Shown here: positions 17,688 through 26,920 of the stretch, piece by piece | Position numbering within the stretch: position 1 is the stretch's first letter | How the letters are laid out: the number at the start of each line of letters is the position of its first letter | DNA from: Saprospiraceae bacterium | GTDB lineage: Bacteria; Bacteroidota; Bacteroidia; Chitinophagales; Saprospiraceae | Direction of reading: 5' to 3' | NCBI GenBank assembly: GCA_016716185.1 | Contig: JADJWV010000002.1 | Location: 1,836,501 to 1,900,500 of the forward strand | DNA length: 64,000 nucleotides | Notes under the pieces: generated by a model | Told to the model about the DNA's origin: nothing | Databases searched by the model: none | The model's input: the letters and a program-made list of their open reading frames with translations, nothing else | Made by a program: the position numbers and the translations under genes

Positions 17688-20222
17688 ATGTTCAAAACTC
17701 AATCCACCCAGACTCCCCTCTTTCTTAGCCCGAAAGTAATCGCTTTTTTAAGCATTTTAATATTGAATCTGCTTGCTGTGACTGGTGATTGTCAGTCAGT
17801 GGATCCATTTGGTATAAAACAACTCAGCCAGATTGAAAGAGCAAAAACAAGGCAACTCTTTTACAATATTCATCCAGGAAAGCAATCTGAAATAAAAGGA
17901 TCTTCGATTATTGCTGACTTAAATCCTGATGTACAGATGGATTTAATGGAAGAATACCACCCTTTACTTAAAATATCCTTACCACAACTATCGCAAAATG
18001 GCAGTGACTTCCTCTTTACAGAATACAACTTTTATACAGAAGATTTCAATGTAAATCTGATCAGCGACCAGGGTTCGGCAAAAACTGAAGTCAATCGTGG
18101 ACTCCATTTTAAAGGGATTCCAACAGATGGCTCGAGAGGATTTGCCAGTTTAAGTGTATTTACCAATGCCGTGTATGGCTCCTATACACAACAAGATGGC
18201 AAACTTTATACAGTTACGCCATTAAATGCAACTCTTGAAAAATCTGTCCAATGCTTGATAACAGACGAATCCAAATTAAACTGGGCAGAAATGGCAAACG
18301 GATGTCACACAGATGACTACCGGGATTATATGGGAAGCCAGGTTGAAATGTCAGTAAGATCTTCAGATCAATGTAAAAGAATTGAAATTTCCATTGATGT
18401 CGATTACGATCTCTATCTGAAATTAGGCAAAAATACCCAGGCTGTCAGTAATTACGTTACCGGCTTATTTAACAATGTACATACCCTATTCAGAAATGAA
18501 GGCATCAGCATTGCACTTGCGCAATTGAATATTCATGTGATGGAAGACAATTTTACACACATGAGCGCCAGCAGCGATTTGGAGTCTTTCAGAAAAAAAT
18601 ATGCGAACACGAACAAAACGGTTCGCTTTCTATTAAGTGGCTATTCAAAAAATGGAAAGGCAACTTTAGGAGGAATCGCCTACATCAATACAGTATGTAA
18701 TTCCACATACTCCTATGCCTATGGCAATGTCTTAGGTTCATATGAACAAAGCCCGGCTTATAGCTGGGATGTCTTTGTTGTGGCACATGAACTCGGGCAT
18801 ACATTTGGATCCAGGCATACGCATGCTTGTGTCTGGGGGCCTCAAAAAAACAAAGCTATCGATAATTGCGCCAAACTTGAAGGCAGCTGTGCCGCTCCAG
18901 GCTTACCCAAAAAAGGAAGCATGATGAGTTATTGTTACCAGACCGGAATGCCTGGAATTGATTTCCTCGAAGGCTTTGGAACAGAGCCCGGAGCATTGAT
19001 CAGATCGACAATACAAGCTGCATCATGCCTTAAATCGAGTTCACCGGAAGGCAGACCTCTGGATACCTCAAATACATCAATTTCAGCAAATGTTGAATGT
19101 TCCGATGGCATTTATACACATTATTTTTTCGATAACAACACCATCGATGCAACTGATGATATTTTGATATTGAGTATAAAAAATGATACATTCGATCTGG
19201 GAAATCTGCGCGATTCCAGCCTGGTGTTGCAACTGACCACCACAAAGAACTACGGAAGCAAAACAGCTGCTGGCATCACAGCTGCTTATGTAGCTCCCGA
19301 TCAGAGTTTATTTTCTGTTAATAAATTCTGGACTATTAAAACGAAATCAAAAATCACCAAATCGCTCAAAATTCAGTTTTTGCTATCATCAAAAGATATA
19401 GCAGATTTGTCGGGATCAGCAGGATCCATAGACATCAATAAACTTATCGGAATTCAGATAAAAAGTCCGGGTTCGATCGACCCCGAAACCAATCACCAAA
19501 AAGCCACTAAAGAATTAACTAATTTCATACCGGTTTCAAACCTGGCCACAGAAAATACCATGACCCTGTTGAAACAAGCGGATGGAAATTATATGGCTGA
19601 GATTACAACCAGAAACTTTGAAAATACGGCCTTTGGAATATTTCAAGCGGCTGAAAATCCATTTGTATCCATCACCGGAATGAAAGCACAATCTGAAAAC
19701 ACAAATTCAACGATTGAATTTCAAACGCAATTTGAAAATAATTGCAGCCGATTCGTTCTTGAACGATCATTAAACAACAACACTTTTGATTCACTCATTT
19801 CTGTAAGTACAAAAGGCAATAGCACGGTACAGCAATCTTATGTCAAAAATTTTACCAGTGCCTTATCGGAAAAGGATGTCCTTCGCATAAAAGCTGTATC
19901 TGCACAAGGTAAAGTTTTCTATTCTCCAGCATTTGCTGCTACCGTCATTGCGCCAAAAACAGAATCACTCAGTCTTTATCCCAATCCGGTAACACAGGGA
20001 AGATTTACTTTTGAATATCATTCCTCAGCCATTGCAACGGATAGGATTGTCGTAAGCATTTTAGATAGTTATGGCAAAACACTCAGATCCTACTCTTATA
20101 ATGTAAAGAATGGCAAAAATGTTTTTAATATGTACACATTCGGACTTAAAACCGGATTGTATTATCTCAGAATCATCTCGAGCACGGAAAGTGTTAAAGC
20201 CCCTTTCAACATCAGCCAGTAA
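17688..20222 (+). CDS. reprolysin-like (M12B) zinc metalloprotease, T9SS cargo
   Basis: An 844-residue secreted protease. A signal region (about 1-37) and a propeptide-like segment precede the catalytic domain (about 225-450), which has the extended zinc site HELGHTFGSRH (367-377) and a Met-turn (MMSYC, about 412), the metzincin signature. A beta-sandwich stretch follows and the C-terminus carries a T9SS type A sorting domain (SLYPNPVTQGRFTFEY at about 764, ending VKAPFNISQ). It should be exported by Sec, then by T9SS, and act outside the cell on proteins. Its substrate is unknown. The cytidine deaminase gene starts seven bases downstream. Confidence 0.9.
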   Translation: MFKTQSTQTPLFLSPKVIAFLSILILNLLAVTGDCQSVDPFGIKQLSQIERAKTRQLFYNIHPGKQSEIKGSSIIADLNPDVQMDLMEEYHPLLKISLPQLSQNGSDFLFTEYNFYTEDFNVNLISDQGSAKTEVNRGLHFKGIPTDGSRGFASLSVFTNAVYGSYTQQDGKLYTVTPLNATLEKSVQCLITDESKLNWAEMANGCHTDDYRDYMGSQVEMSVRSSDQCKRIEISIDVDYDLYLKLGKNTQAVSNYVTGLFNNVHTLFRNEGISIALAQLNIHVMEDNFTHMSASSDLESFRKKYANTNKTVRFLLSGYSKNGKATLGGIAYINTVCNSTYSYAYGNVLGSYEQSPAYSWDVFVVAHELGHTFGSRHTHACVWGPQKNKAIDNCAKLEGSCAAPGLPKKGSMMSYCYQTGMPGIDFLEGFGTEPGALIRSTIQAASCLKSSSPEGRPLDTSNTSISANVECSDGIYTHYFFDNNTIDATDDILILSIKNDTFDLGNLRDSSLVLQLTTTKNYGSKTAAGITAAYVAPDQSLFSVNKFWTIKTKSKITKSLKIQFLLSSKDIADLSGSAGSIDINKLIGIQIKSPGSIDPETNHQKATKELTNFIPVSNLATENTMTLLKQADGNYMAEITTRNFENTAFGIFQAAENPFVSITGMKAQSENTNSTIEFQTQFENNCSRFVLERSLNNNTFDSLISVSTKGNSTVQQSYVKNFTSALSEKDVLRIKAVSAQGKVFYSPAFAATVIAPKTESLSLYPNPVTQGRFTFEYHSSAIATDRIVVSILDSYGKTLRSYSYNVKNGKNVFNMYTFGLKTGLYYLRIISSTESVKAPFNISQ

Positions 20223-20228
20223 CATCAA

Positions 20229-20726
20229 ATGCTTCATACAAAATTGGAAATATCGTTTCAGTACCATCGGGATTGTTCAAAGCTCAACGGTATTCAAATT
20301 CAATTACTAAATGAAGCTTTTGGTGCAACGAAAACTGCTTATGCGCCGTATTCACAGTATTTTGTGGGCGCTGCATTGGTGCTTGAAGATGGAACTATTT
20401 TAAAAGCGAGCAATCAGGAAAATGCATCCTATCCCTGTGGCATTTGTGCTGAAAGAAATCTACTGTTCTATTACGGCTCCAATTATGCATCTCATAAAAT
20501 ATTAAAATTAGCGATCAGCACAAAATCCAGGAATCCAACACTTCAATATCCTCCTGCCCCCTGCGGATTATGCAGACAGGTATTGGTCGAATACGAAAGA
20601 AATAATAAATCTTCTATTGAATTGATTATCGGACAGCCGGACCAGGATGTGCTTGTCTTTCCAAAATGTGAAATTCTACTTCCATTTGGATTTCTTCCTG
20701 AGCATTTAAATCCATCGCGAACTTAA
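20229..20726 (+). CDS. cdd: cytidine deaminase
   Basis: A 165-residue zinc-dependent deaminase converting cytidine or deoxycytidine to uridine or deoxyuridine in pyrimidine salvage. The active site is complete: CAE at residues 73-75 (Glu75 as proton shuttle) and PCGLC (111-115) giving the other two zinc cysteines. AYAPYSQYFVGAAL near residue 37 is the nucleoside-binding segment. Size fits the tetrameric family plus about 25 extra N-terminal residues. It closely follows the metalloprotease gene and converges with kdsB, overlapping its end by four bases. Confidence 0.92.
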   Translation: MLHTKLEISFQYHRDCSKLNGIQIQLLNEAFGATKTAYAPYSQYFVGAALVLEDGTILKASNQENASYPCGICAERNLLFYYGSNYASHKILKLAISTKSRNPTLQYPPAPCGLCRQVLVEYERNNKSSIELIIGQPDQDVLVFPKCEILLPFGFLPEHLNPSRT

Positions 20727-21469
20727 AGCGAATTGTAAATCAATAAAGCCCGATCATAATCTTCTCTGGTATCAATACCAAAAGAGTTGTATTCCACGGT
20801 AGCCGTAATGATTTTTTTTCCATGCTCCAGCCACCGAAGTTGTTCGAGTTTTTCTGATTCTTCAAGATTGGAAACGGGAATTTTAGTGATTTCCAATAAT
20901 GCTTCCCGCTCAAATACATAGAGACCAATATGCTTGAAAACATCAGTCGATGGAAGCGACTTAGGGTCATTGCGATGGTATGGAATTGATGAACGGCTGA
21001 AATACATGGCATAATTGTAAATATCCTTAACGACTTTTACGACATGAGGGTTAGAATAATCTTCAATATCATGGATAAGAGAAATTAAGGTTCCGATAGA
21101 TGCCCTTGCGGACTGTACAACCTCAACAATATAGTCAATGGCACGGGGAACAATAAATGGTTCATCACCCTGAATATTGACTACATAGTCGTATTGATCC
21201 ATAGCTCCGGCAATCTCAGCGATCCGGTCAGTTCCGCTTTGATGGTCAGACCGACTCATATACACTTCTCCATTCCACGATTTCACATGTTCATAAATGC
21301 CTTCGTGATCGGTTACCACGGCTATACCATCCAAGGTCTGGCAAAGAAGTGCTTTATCGTAAACTGATTTTAATATGCTGCTCCCGCCCAGGGGCAACAG
21401 CAGTTTTCCCGGCAAACGACTCGAAGCATACCGTGCAGGTATTAAACCAATTGTTTTATGATGCGTCAT
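20723..21469 (-). CDS. kdsB: 3-deoxy-manno-octulosonate cytidylyltransferase
   Basis: A 248-residue nucleotidyltransferase that activates Kdo with CTP to CMP-Kdo for lipid A core synthesis. Signature parts are PARYASSRLPGKLL (11-24), SGTDR (78-82) and QGDEPF (100-105), with the C-terminal GIDTREDYDRAL. It confirms that the organism builds a Gram-negative outer membrane with Kdo. It is divergent from the LysM gene, with a very AT-rich 47-base gap holding a TAnnTTTG box for the latter. Confidence 0.95.
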   Translation of the reverse strand: MTHHKTIGLIPARYASSRLPGKLLLPLGGSSILKSVYDKALLCQTLDGIAVVTDHEGIYEHVKSWNGEVYMSRSDHQSGTDRIAEIAGAMDQYDYVVNIQGDEPFIVPRAIDYIVEVVQSARASIGTLISLIHDIEDYSNPHVVKVVKDIYNYAMYFSRSSIPYHRNDPKSLPSTDVFKHIGLYVFEREALLEITKIPVSNLEESEKLEQLRWLEHGKKIITATVEYNSFGIDTREDYDRALLIYNSL

Positions 21470-21486
21470 ATTATAATAAAATATAA

Positions 21487-21494
21487 TATATTTG
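21487..21494 (+). promoter_or_regulatory. Bacteroidota-type -7 box for the LysM protein gene
   Basis: TATATTTG matches TAnnTTTG exactly and ends 22 bases before the ATG at 21517, in the short kdsB/LysM divergent gap. Confidence 0.4.
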
Positions 21495-21516
21495 TACTTA
21501 AATATCAGGTCTAAAT

Positions 21517-22341
21517 ATGAAAATTAACCATTTTTTCAGCCTTCAAAACCGAGTGTGTTTTAGCATGTTGCTCCTTTTATTATCTCCTCAGGTCCAGGCG
21601 CAAGTTATTGAGATTCAAAGAAATTCAAAACCGGATGGAGTGCTTTATTTTGAACATCAGGTCAAAAAAGGAGAAACAGCCTTCGGACTGGCTAAAAAAT
21701 ACAGGATTATCCTGGAGGAATTTTTGACTCTCAATCAGAGTCCTCTTTTACCTGGTTTAAATGAAGGCGGGATCGCTAAAATTCCATTTCATACGGAGAC
21801 CCTTAGTTTGGATTCTTCCAAACAAGCTATCCCACTTTATTACAGAGTCATGCCAAAAGATAATTATTATGCATTGGCTCACAGGATTCTTAAAATTCCT
21901 GAGTCCCAGTTGACAAATCTCAACCCTCAATTCAATTCAGGCCTTCAGGCTGGTGCCCTTTTGAAGCTTGGGTACTTAAAATTGTCTGAACCTGTTGAAG
22001 AACTTCTTACAAAAGAAGTCCCTTTACCAGATCCCGAACCTTACTTTGAAAACCCCGATTATTCCGTAAATTCAATCTCCAAAAGGGGCCTGGCTTTTGT
22101 GGAAATGAAAGGCCTTGGCGAAGGTCGCTATTTTGCATTACATGCCACAGCACCTATAGAATCCCAAATTCTCGTAACCAATCCCATCAATAACAAGGCT
22201 ATTCCTGCCAAAGTGATCGGACGAATACCTCCCATCTATGAAAAATCAGTGATGGTTGTCGTTTCATCAAGTGTTGCTTATGCGCTGGGAATACCTGATA
22301 AGCGCTTTTATGCCCAAATAATCTATCAAAAAAACAACTAA
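21517..22341 (+). CDS. secreted LysM-domain protein
   Basis: A 274-residue exported protein with a signal peptide (about 1-29, ending VQAQ). Residues about 45-95 form a LysM-like peptidoglycan-binding module (VKKGETAFGLAKKYRIILEE), and a second weaker module may lie at about 105-155 (YYRVMPKDNYYALAHRILK). The C-terminal 85 residues (ALHATAPIESQILVTNP, then a VVSSSVAYALGIPDKRF segment) resemble the RlpA-like double-psi barrel region found behind LysM domains in Bacteroidota, but no catalytic residue can be named. Likely periplasmic and wall-bound. A non-coding stretch of 248 bases follows. Confidence 0.8.
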   Translation: MKINHFFSLQNRVCFSMLLLLLSPQVQAQVIEIQRNSKPDGVLYFEHQVKKGETAFGLAKKYRIILEEFLTLNQSPLLPGLNEGGIAKIPFHTETLSLDSSKQAIPLYYRVMPKDNYYALAHRILKIPESQLTNLNPQFNSGLQAGALLKLGYLKLSEPVEELLTKEVPLPDPEPYFENPDYSVNSISKRGLAFVEMKGLGEGRYFALHATAPIESQILVTNPINNKAIPAKVIGRIPPIYEKSVMVVVSSSVAYALGIPDKRFYAQIIYQKNN

Positions 22342-22589
22342 AACCAATTTTAAATATCCGGGCATTTTATCGGATTACTTTATATTTTTAATCTCATGAG
22401 CCTGCCAGGCTTTGGACTAAATCAAATCAAACGACAATAAGAGCAGTTATCAGAAGGAACCATTTGCTTTTGAAGCCAATCAGTCAAAGGATTCGTTAAG
22501 TGGCTGTTTTTTCTTCAAGTCCATTAAAATTATTTCCATTTTTGCACAAAATCCCAGCCGGATAAATTCATTTGTCAAGCACATAACTT
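22342..22589 (+). other. intergenic region between LysM gene and cysteine/cystathionine synthase
   Basis: This 248-base gap contains a loose hairpin soon after the stop (ATCCG/CGGAT arms near 22,357-22,376) and a short palindrome AGCCTGCCAGGCT at 22,399-22,411. I see no open reading frame of note, no convincing riboswitch and no exact TAnnTTTG box. Confidence 0.3.
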
Positions 22590-23948
22590 ATGCATTATTA
22601 TAAAAATATACTGGAAGCTATTGGAAATACTCCCTTAATCCAATTAAACAAGTCTGTAATGGGCGTCCCTGCTACTGTCCTGGCGAAAGTGGAAACTTTC
22701 AATCCGGGTCATTCCATCAAAGATCGCATGGCCGTTAAGATGGTTGACGATGCTGAAGCCTCGGGAAAGTTGAAGCCAGGAGGTACCATCATTGAATGTA
22801 CCAGCGGCAATACAGGGATGGGACTTGCTTTAGTAGCTTGCGTCAGAGGCTATAAATGTATTTTTACGACTTCCGACAAGCAGTCTAAAGAAAAAATTGA
22901 CATGCTTAAAGCAATGGGTTCGGAAGTTATTGTGTGTCCAACAAACGTAACTCCGGAAGATCCGAGATCTTATTACTCGGTTGCCCGCAAACTCAGCGAA
23001 GAAATCCCAAATTCGTTTTGGTGTAATCAATACGACAACCTTTCCAATGCAGCAGCACATTATAGAAGTACCGGTCCAGAGATCTGGAAGCAAACCGACG
23101 GCAAGATCACACATTTAGTCGTTGGTGTCGGAACCGGAGGAACCATTTCAGGCGTTGCAAAATACCTGAAAGAAATGAATCCCAACATTCAGGTATGGGG
23201 AATTGATACCTATGGTTCGGTCTTCAAAAAATATAAAGAGACAGGCATCTTTGACGAAAAAGAAATTTATCCTTACATCACAGAAGGTATCGGAGAAGAC
23301 ATCCTTCCAAAAAATGTAAACTTTGATTTGATCGATCTCTTTGAAAAAGTAACAGATAAAGATGGCGCTTTAGCAGCAAGGAAACTGGCCAGAGAAGAAG
23401 GTTTACTTTTGGGTTATTCGGCAGGTTCTGCCTTAGCGGGTCTCCTGCAATTAAAAGCGAAACTTAAACCTACTGATCTGGTTGTTTTGATCTTTCACGA
23501 TCATGGCAGCAGGTATATAGGTAAAATTTACAACGATGACTGGATGATTGAACGTGGCTTCCTGACCAAAGACAAAACCATAGCAGATTTATTGAGGTCT
23601 AAAACTGATAAAACATTTTATTCCATTGCCCCGAAAGAATCGATTCGCAATGTACTCAGCATCATGAAGCGACACGATATTTCACAATTACCGGTAATTG
23701 ATGGGCAGGATATTGTTGGCACCGTTTCAGAAAATACCGTCCTTAATTTTATTCTTGAAAATCCATTAAATCATCCCGATAAAGAAGTATCCACCATCAT
23801 GACAGAGCCTATGCCTCTGTTAAAAAAAGAAACCACCCTCAGCACATTGAACAAATATTTTACAGAGAAATGCCCTGGTATCATTACTCAAGATGATAGC
23901 GGACAGTACAATGTGATTACCAAATACGATATCATCCGGGCCTTGTGA
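22590..23948 (+). CDS. cystathionine beta-synthase / cysteine synthase with CBS domain pair
   Basis: A 452-residue PLP enzyme. The N-terminal fold type II domain has the PLP lysine in SIKDR (Lys44), the substrate loop TSGNTGMG (71-78) and the phosphate loop GTGGTIS (about 180). The C-terminal third (about 335-452) is a tandem CBS domain (MKRHDISQLPVIDG, IMTEPMPL), as in cystathionine beta-synthases. It condenses serine or O-acetylserine with homocysteine or sulfide. The CBS pair suggests adenosyl-ligand control, though the ligand is not known. The 3' end overlaps the convergent NlpC/P60 gene by 17 bases. Confidence 0.9.
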   Translation: MHYYKNILEAIGNTPLIQLNKSVMGVPATVLAKVETFNPGHSIKDRMAVKMVDDAEASGKLKPGGTIIECTSGNTGMGLALVACVRGYKCIFTTSDKQSKEKIDMLKAMGSEVIVCPTNVTPEDPRSYYSVARKLSEEIPNSFWCNQYDNLSNAAAHYRSTGPEIWKQTDGKITHLVVGVGTGGTISGVAKYLKEMNPNIQVWGIDTYGSVFKKYKETGIFDEKEIYPYITEGIGEDILPKNVNFDLIDLFEKVTDKDGALAARKLAREEGLLLGYSAGSALAGLLQLKAKLKPTDLVVLIFHDHGSRYIGKIYNDDWMIERGFLTKDKTIADLLRSKTDKTFYSIAPKESIRNVLSIMKRHDISQLPVIDGQDIVGTVSENTVLNFILENPLNHPDKEVSTIMTEPMPLLKKETTLSTLNKYFTEKCPGIITQDDSGQYNVITKYDIIRAL

Positions 23949-24678
23949 TCCGCTTGGTAAATAGATATTTATGCGTGTAGGCTTGTTTGTTTAGATCCCA
24001 TATTCCCTGAAAGTCAAACGAATCGACCCGCACATGTCCGGAAGCATGCAAAATTTTTCCGGGTTCAATGATGATGCCTACGTGATTCACTTTCGTGCCA
24101 TGGTTTCCATCAAAAAAAACGAGATCCCCGGGTAGCTGTTGATCGAGTATCATGTCATCACCTTGCAATGCCTGATCTTTTGCATCCCGCGGCAAAGCAA
24201 TTCCGGCAAGCCTGGCATACAGCTGAACTAATCCGCTGCAATCAATTCCAAAGATGGTTTTACCTCCCCATAAATACGGTACCCCTTCAAATGCAGCTTT
24301 AATCCATTGCAGACTTTCCATCAGACTTACTTCTGAACTTGCTTTTCCCATGTACAACTTACATTCTGAAAAATGCAGATAACTCCCCATCGGAATATTT
24401 AATTTTCTGTTGGATATTTCAACACCTGCCGTAGCAGAAACAATGATTTGTTTCATTTCCGTATATGCACGTTCCAACAAATATTCCGGTCGGTTTTCTA
24501 TCCATCCCTGGTATTGATCTTCTAAAGAACGAACGCATATCCAACTGCCTGATGTATCAATGATCTCAATAAAGTCGCCAAACAGCAACTGATTCACCAT
24601 TTCCGATTTGTGGTCAGGCCATTTACGCACGGCAATGACTGAGATCGCAACTGTTAATTTCCCGTCAGATACCTTCAT
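23932..24678 (-). CDS. NlpC/P60 family peptidoglycan endopeptidase
   Basis: A 248-residue C40 cysteine peptidase cleaving wall peptides (gamma-D-Glu-diaminopimelate type bonds). An N-terminal SH3-like region (about 8-65: VRKWPDHKSEMVNQLLFGD, WICVRS) precedes the catalytic domain with Cys147 (GIDCSGL), His199 (NHVGIII) and His211 (ILHASGH). No clear signal peptide is visible, as in several Bacteroidota homologues annotated as C40 peptidases with SH3 domains, so localisation is uncertain. Divergent from the PorP/SprF gene with a 41-base gap. Confidence 0.9.
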   Translation of the reverse strand: MKVSDGKLTVAISVIAVRKWPDHKSEMVNQLLFGDFIEIIDTSGSWICVRSLEDQYQGWIENRPEYLLERAYTEMKQIIVSATAGVEISNRKLNIPMGSYLHFSECKLYMGKASSEVSLMESLQWIKAAFEGVPYLWGGKTIFGIDCSGLVQLYARLAGIALPRDAKDQALQGDDMILDQQLPGDLVFFDGNHGTKVNHVGIIIEPGKILHASGHVRVDSFDFQGIWDLNKQAYTHKYLFTKRITRPG

Positions 24679-24719
24679 TCCGTATACTTTGATTTATCTT
24701 TACCCAACTTTATTATTTT

Positions 24720-25778
24720 ATGTTTCGTTTATTTTTAACCTTGGCTTTCGTGAGTTATTTCTCAGGACCATCCATTTTTTGCCAAGATATTATTTTTTCG
24801 CAATTTAATTCGGTTAACCTTTATTACAATCCAGCATTTACAGGTTCATTTCCAGGAAACTTTAGGGTCAGTTCTTCTTATAGAAATCAATGGATTGGAT
24901 TGCAGGATCAACCGCTCACACAACTCATCATCTCAGGAGATATCAAATTTAGTTTTGGCTATGATAGTCCCCTCAAGGATTATATTGGAGCCGGGGTATT
25001 TTTTAATACAGACCGTTCACAGGTTTTCGACTGGAATACAAACGAAATGGCTATTCAGATGGCCTACCATAAATTGTTGAATAAAAACAACCGAAGTTTT
25101 ATAACCGGAGGTCTTGGGTTTGGAGTAAGACAACGTTCTGTCAATTACGATAATTTATATTTTGAAGATCAGTTTAACGGACTCGATAAGTATAACGGAA
25201 CTTCATCAGAATTGCTTCCGGCCAATATCCACGCTTCACCTACTTTCAATTTAGGATTGCAATACCAGACCTTCTTAAGTAAAAAAACACATCTGCAGTT
25301 GGGTCTTTCCGCACAAAAAATTCTGGGGAATGAGTTTTCTTTTTACAATAATTTCGATAATACAGATTACATAGGAACAAAAGAAAATGAAGCTTTTAAA
25401 AATATTCTCTTCATCACAAACCTCACATACCGGTACAATAATTTTGAAGAAATTTATCCAAAACTATTGGTTCATTTGCAAGGTCCTCACGGCATCATAA
25501 TAACGGGAATTTCTTACCGGAAGGCATTTCAGAAATCTAATCAAAGCGCTTTTCATACCGGGATTAGTGCCCGTACAGCAAAAAGTGAATCTTCACTTGC
25601 AGTGACGGATCTTGGACTGCAACTGGGTTTAGAACTAGGAAATTTTATGATCGGCCTGAATTATGATTTCGGAATTGCAGACCTTACCCGTTACAAATCT
25701 CCAACGCAATCCTTTGAATTGAGTCTTCGTTTAATGGGCGAATACGACAATCAGTATAATCTTGCACCCCGGTTTTGA
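24720..25778 (+). CDS. PorP/SprF family type IX secretion membrane protein
   Basis: A 352-residue outer-membrane beta-barrel with signal peptide (about 1-21). The start of the mature part, DIIFSQFNSVNLYYNPAFTG, is the family hallmark; alternating barrel strands follow (VSSSYRNQWIGL, YIGAGVFFNTDRS). PorP/SprF proteins work with T9SS, either as part of the apparatus or as anchors for specific type B cargo such as SprB. No large cargo gene is adjacent in this window, although a SprB-repeat protein lies at 42.9 kb. It stands as a single gene. Confidence 0.9.
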   Translation: MFRLFLTLAFVSYFSGPSIFCQDIIFSQFNSVNLYYNPAFTGSFPGNFRVSSSYRNQWIGLQDQPLTQLIISGDIKFSFGYDSPLKDYIGAGVFFNTDRSQVFDWNTNEMAIQMAYHKLLNKNNRSFITGGLGFGVRQRSVNYDNLYFEDQFNGLDKYNGTSSELLPANIHASPTFNLGLQYQTFLSKKTHLQLGLSAQKILGNEFSFYNNFDNTDYIGTKENEAFKNILFITNLTYRYNNFEEIYPKLLVHLQGPHGIIITGISYRKAFQKSNQSAFHTGISARTAKSESSLAVTDLGLQLGLELGNFMIGLNYDFGIADLTRYKSPTQSFELSLRLMGEYDNQYNLAPRF

Positions 25779-25815
25779 CGGTACATAAATTTCGACCTCA
25801 TGTAAACGGGGGTAT

Positions 25816-26919
25816 TCAATAATTTAAGTAGCTCAAAATTTCTAAGCCGAAAGCTTCCAGACTTATAGTCTTCCGAGGATGATTTGATAAAACGATCATT
25901 TTACCTACGTTTAGATCTTTAAGGATTTGCGCACCGATGCCGATTTCGCGTTGATGTTGTTCCACTAAAGCACCATATGGAACTTCGCTCTCACCCGTTA
26001 AACGCTTCAAGGGATCATCTGAACGATTCTGGTTGGTTATCATGAGCAGTATGGCCTCAGGAAAAGCATTCAACGCCGTAAAAGCCCGCTTTATTAAACT
26101 CTGATCACCCTGTACAAACAAATCAAACCATTCGACTAATGCATCAGAATGCTGAACTCTGACATAACAGGTATTCTCTGATTGAATGTTCCCTTTTACA
26201 AATGCAAAATGTAGGTCATTCGTATTGATTTGTCTGTATTGAATCAACCTGTAAGTCTCCCCATCCACTTTACAATTTATTGACTTTTCAGCTTTGATAA
26301 GTCTTTCGCTTCGCAAGCGGTATTCAATTAAATCGTGAATGGAAATTATTTTTAGCCCGAACTGCTTTGATTTCTCGAACAATTGTGGCAATCTGGCCAT
26401 GGACCCGTCGTCGTTGAGAATTTCAATCAATGCACCTGCAGGAGCCATTCCCGAAAGTTTCGCAAGATCCACAACTGCTTCCGTATGTCCGGCTCGCTGC
26501 AGAACGCCTCCAGGTTTAGCCCGTAAAGGAAAAATATGGCCGGGTCTGGCAAAATCTTCTTTTGAAAATGCATCATTCGCCAATGCTTGAATTGTTAAAC
26601 ATCGATCGTGTGTAGAAATGCCGGTGGTACATCCTTTGCCGATGAGATCAACAGAAACGGTAAAGGCAGTTTCATGCAAGGAAGTATTATTTCTTACCAT
26701 CAGCGGAAGATTCAGTAGATCGGCCCTGGTTTCCTCAAGCGGCGCGCAAAGCAATCCCCTTCCCTGAAGTGCCATAAAATTAACAAGCTCGGGTGTTATG
26801 GTTTCTGCTGCACAGATAAAATCGCCTTCATTTTCTCTGTCTTCATTATCGACAACGATCAACAATTTTCCTTCTTTAAAATCTGCGATAGCTTCTTCAA
26901 TCGTATTAAACATCGACAT
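25816..26919 (-). CDS. ribB: 3,4-dihydroxy-2-butanone 4-phosphate synthase with degenerate GTP cyclohydrolase II half
   Basis: A 367-residue RibBA-shaped protein of riboflavin synthesis. The N-terminal RibB domain (1-205) is intact: DNEDRENEGD (24-33), STHDR (about 101-105) and RPGHIFPL with GGVLQRAGHTEA (about 125-150). It forms the four-carbon precursor from ribulose 5-phosphate. The C-terminal RibA half (about 206-367) has lost the three zinc cysteines: the segment equivalent to HSECLTGD reads HSDALVEW and no CDC follows. The last part (REIGIGAQILKDLNVGKM, NHPRK) still matches. GTP cyclohydrolase activity is therefore unlikely. Follows the glycosyltransferase gene by one base. Confidence 0.88.
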   Translation of the reverse strand: MSMFNTIEEAIADFKEGKLLIVVDNEDRENEGDFICAAETITPELVNFMALQGRGLLCAPLEETRADLLNLPLMVRNNTSLHETAFTVSVDLIGKGCTTGISTHDRCLTIQALANDAFSKEDFARPGHIFPLRAKPGGVLQRAGHTEAVVDLAKLSGMAPAGALIEILNDDGSMARLPQLFEKSKQFGLKIISIHDLIEYRLRSERLIKAEKSINCKVDGETYRLIQYRQINTNDLHFAFVKGNIQSENTCYVRVQHSDALVEWFDLFVQGDQSLIKRAFTALNAFPEAILLMITNQNRSDDPLKRLTGESEVPYGALVEQHQREIGIGAQILKDLNVGKMIVLSNHPRKTISLEAFGLEILSYLNY

Positions 26920-26920
26920 G

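Noticed and set aside
22399..22411. Palindrome AGCCTGCCAGGCT as terminator
   Set aside because: A one-base loop is too tight for a stable hairpin and no T-run follows; could be an operator by chance.
22342..22589. Riboswitch before the cysteine/cystathionine synthase gene
   Set aside because: No conserved SAM or cobalamin riboswitch core can be drawn in the sequence.
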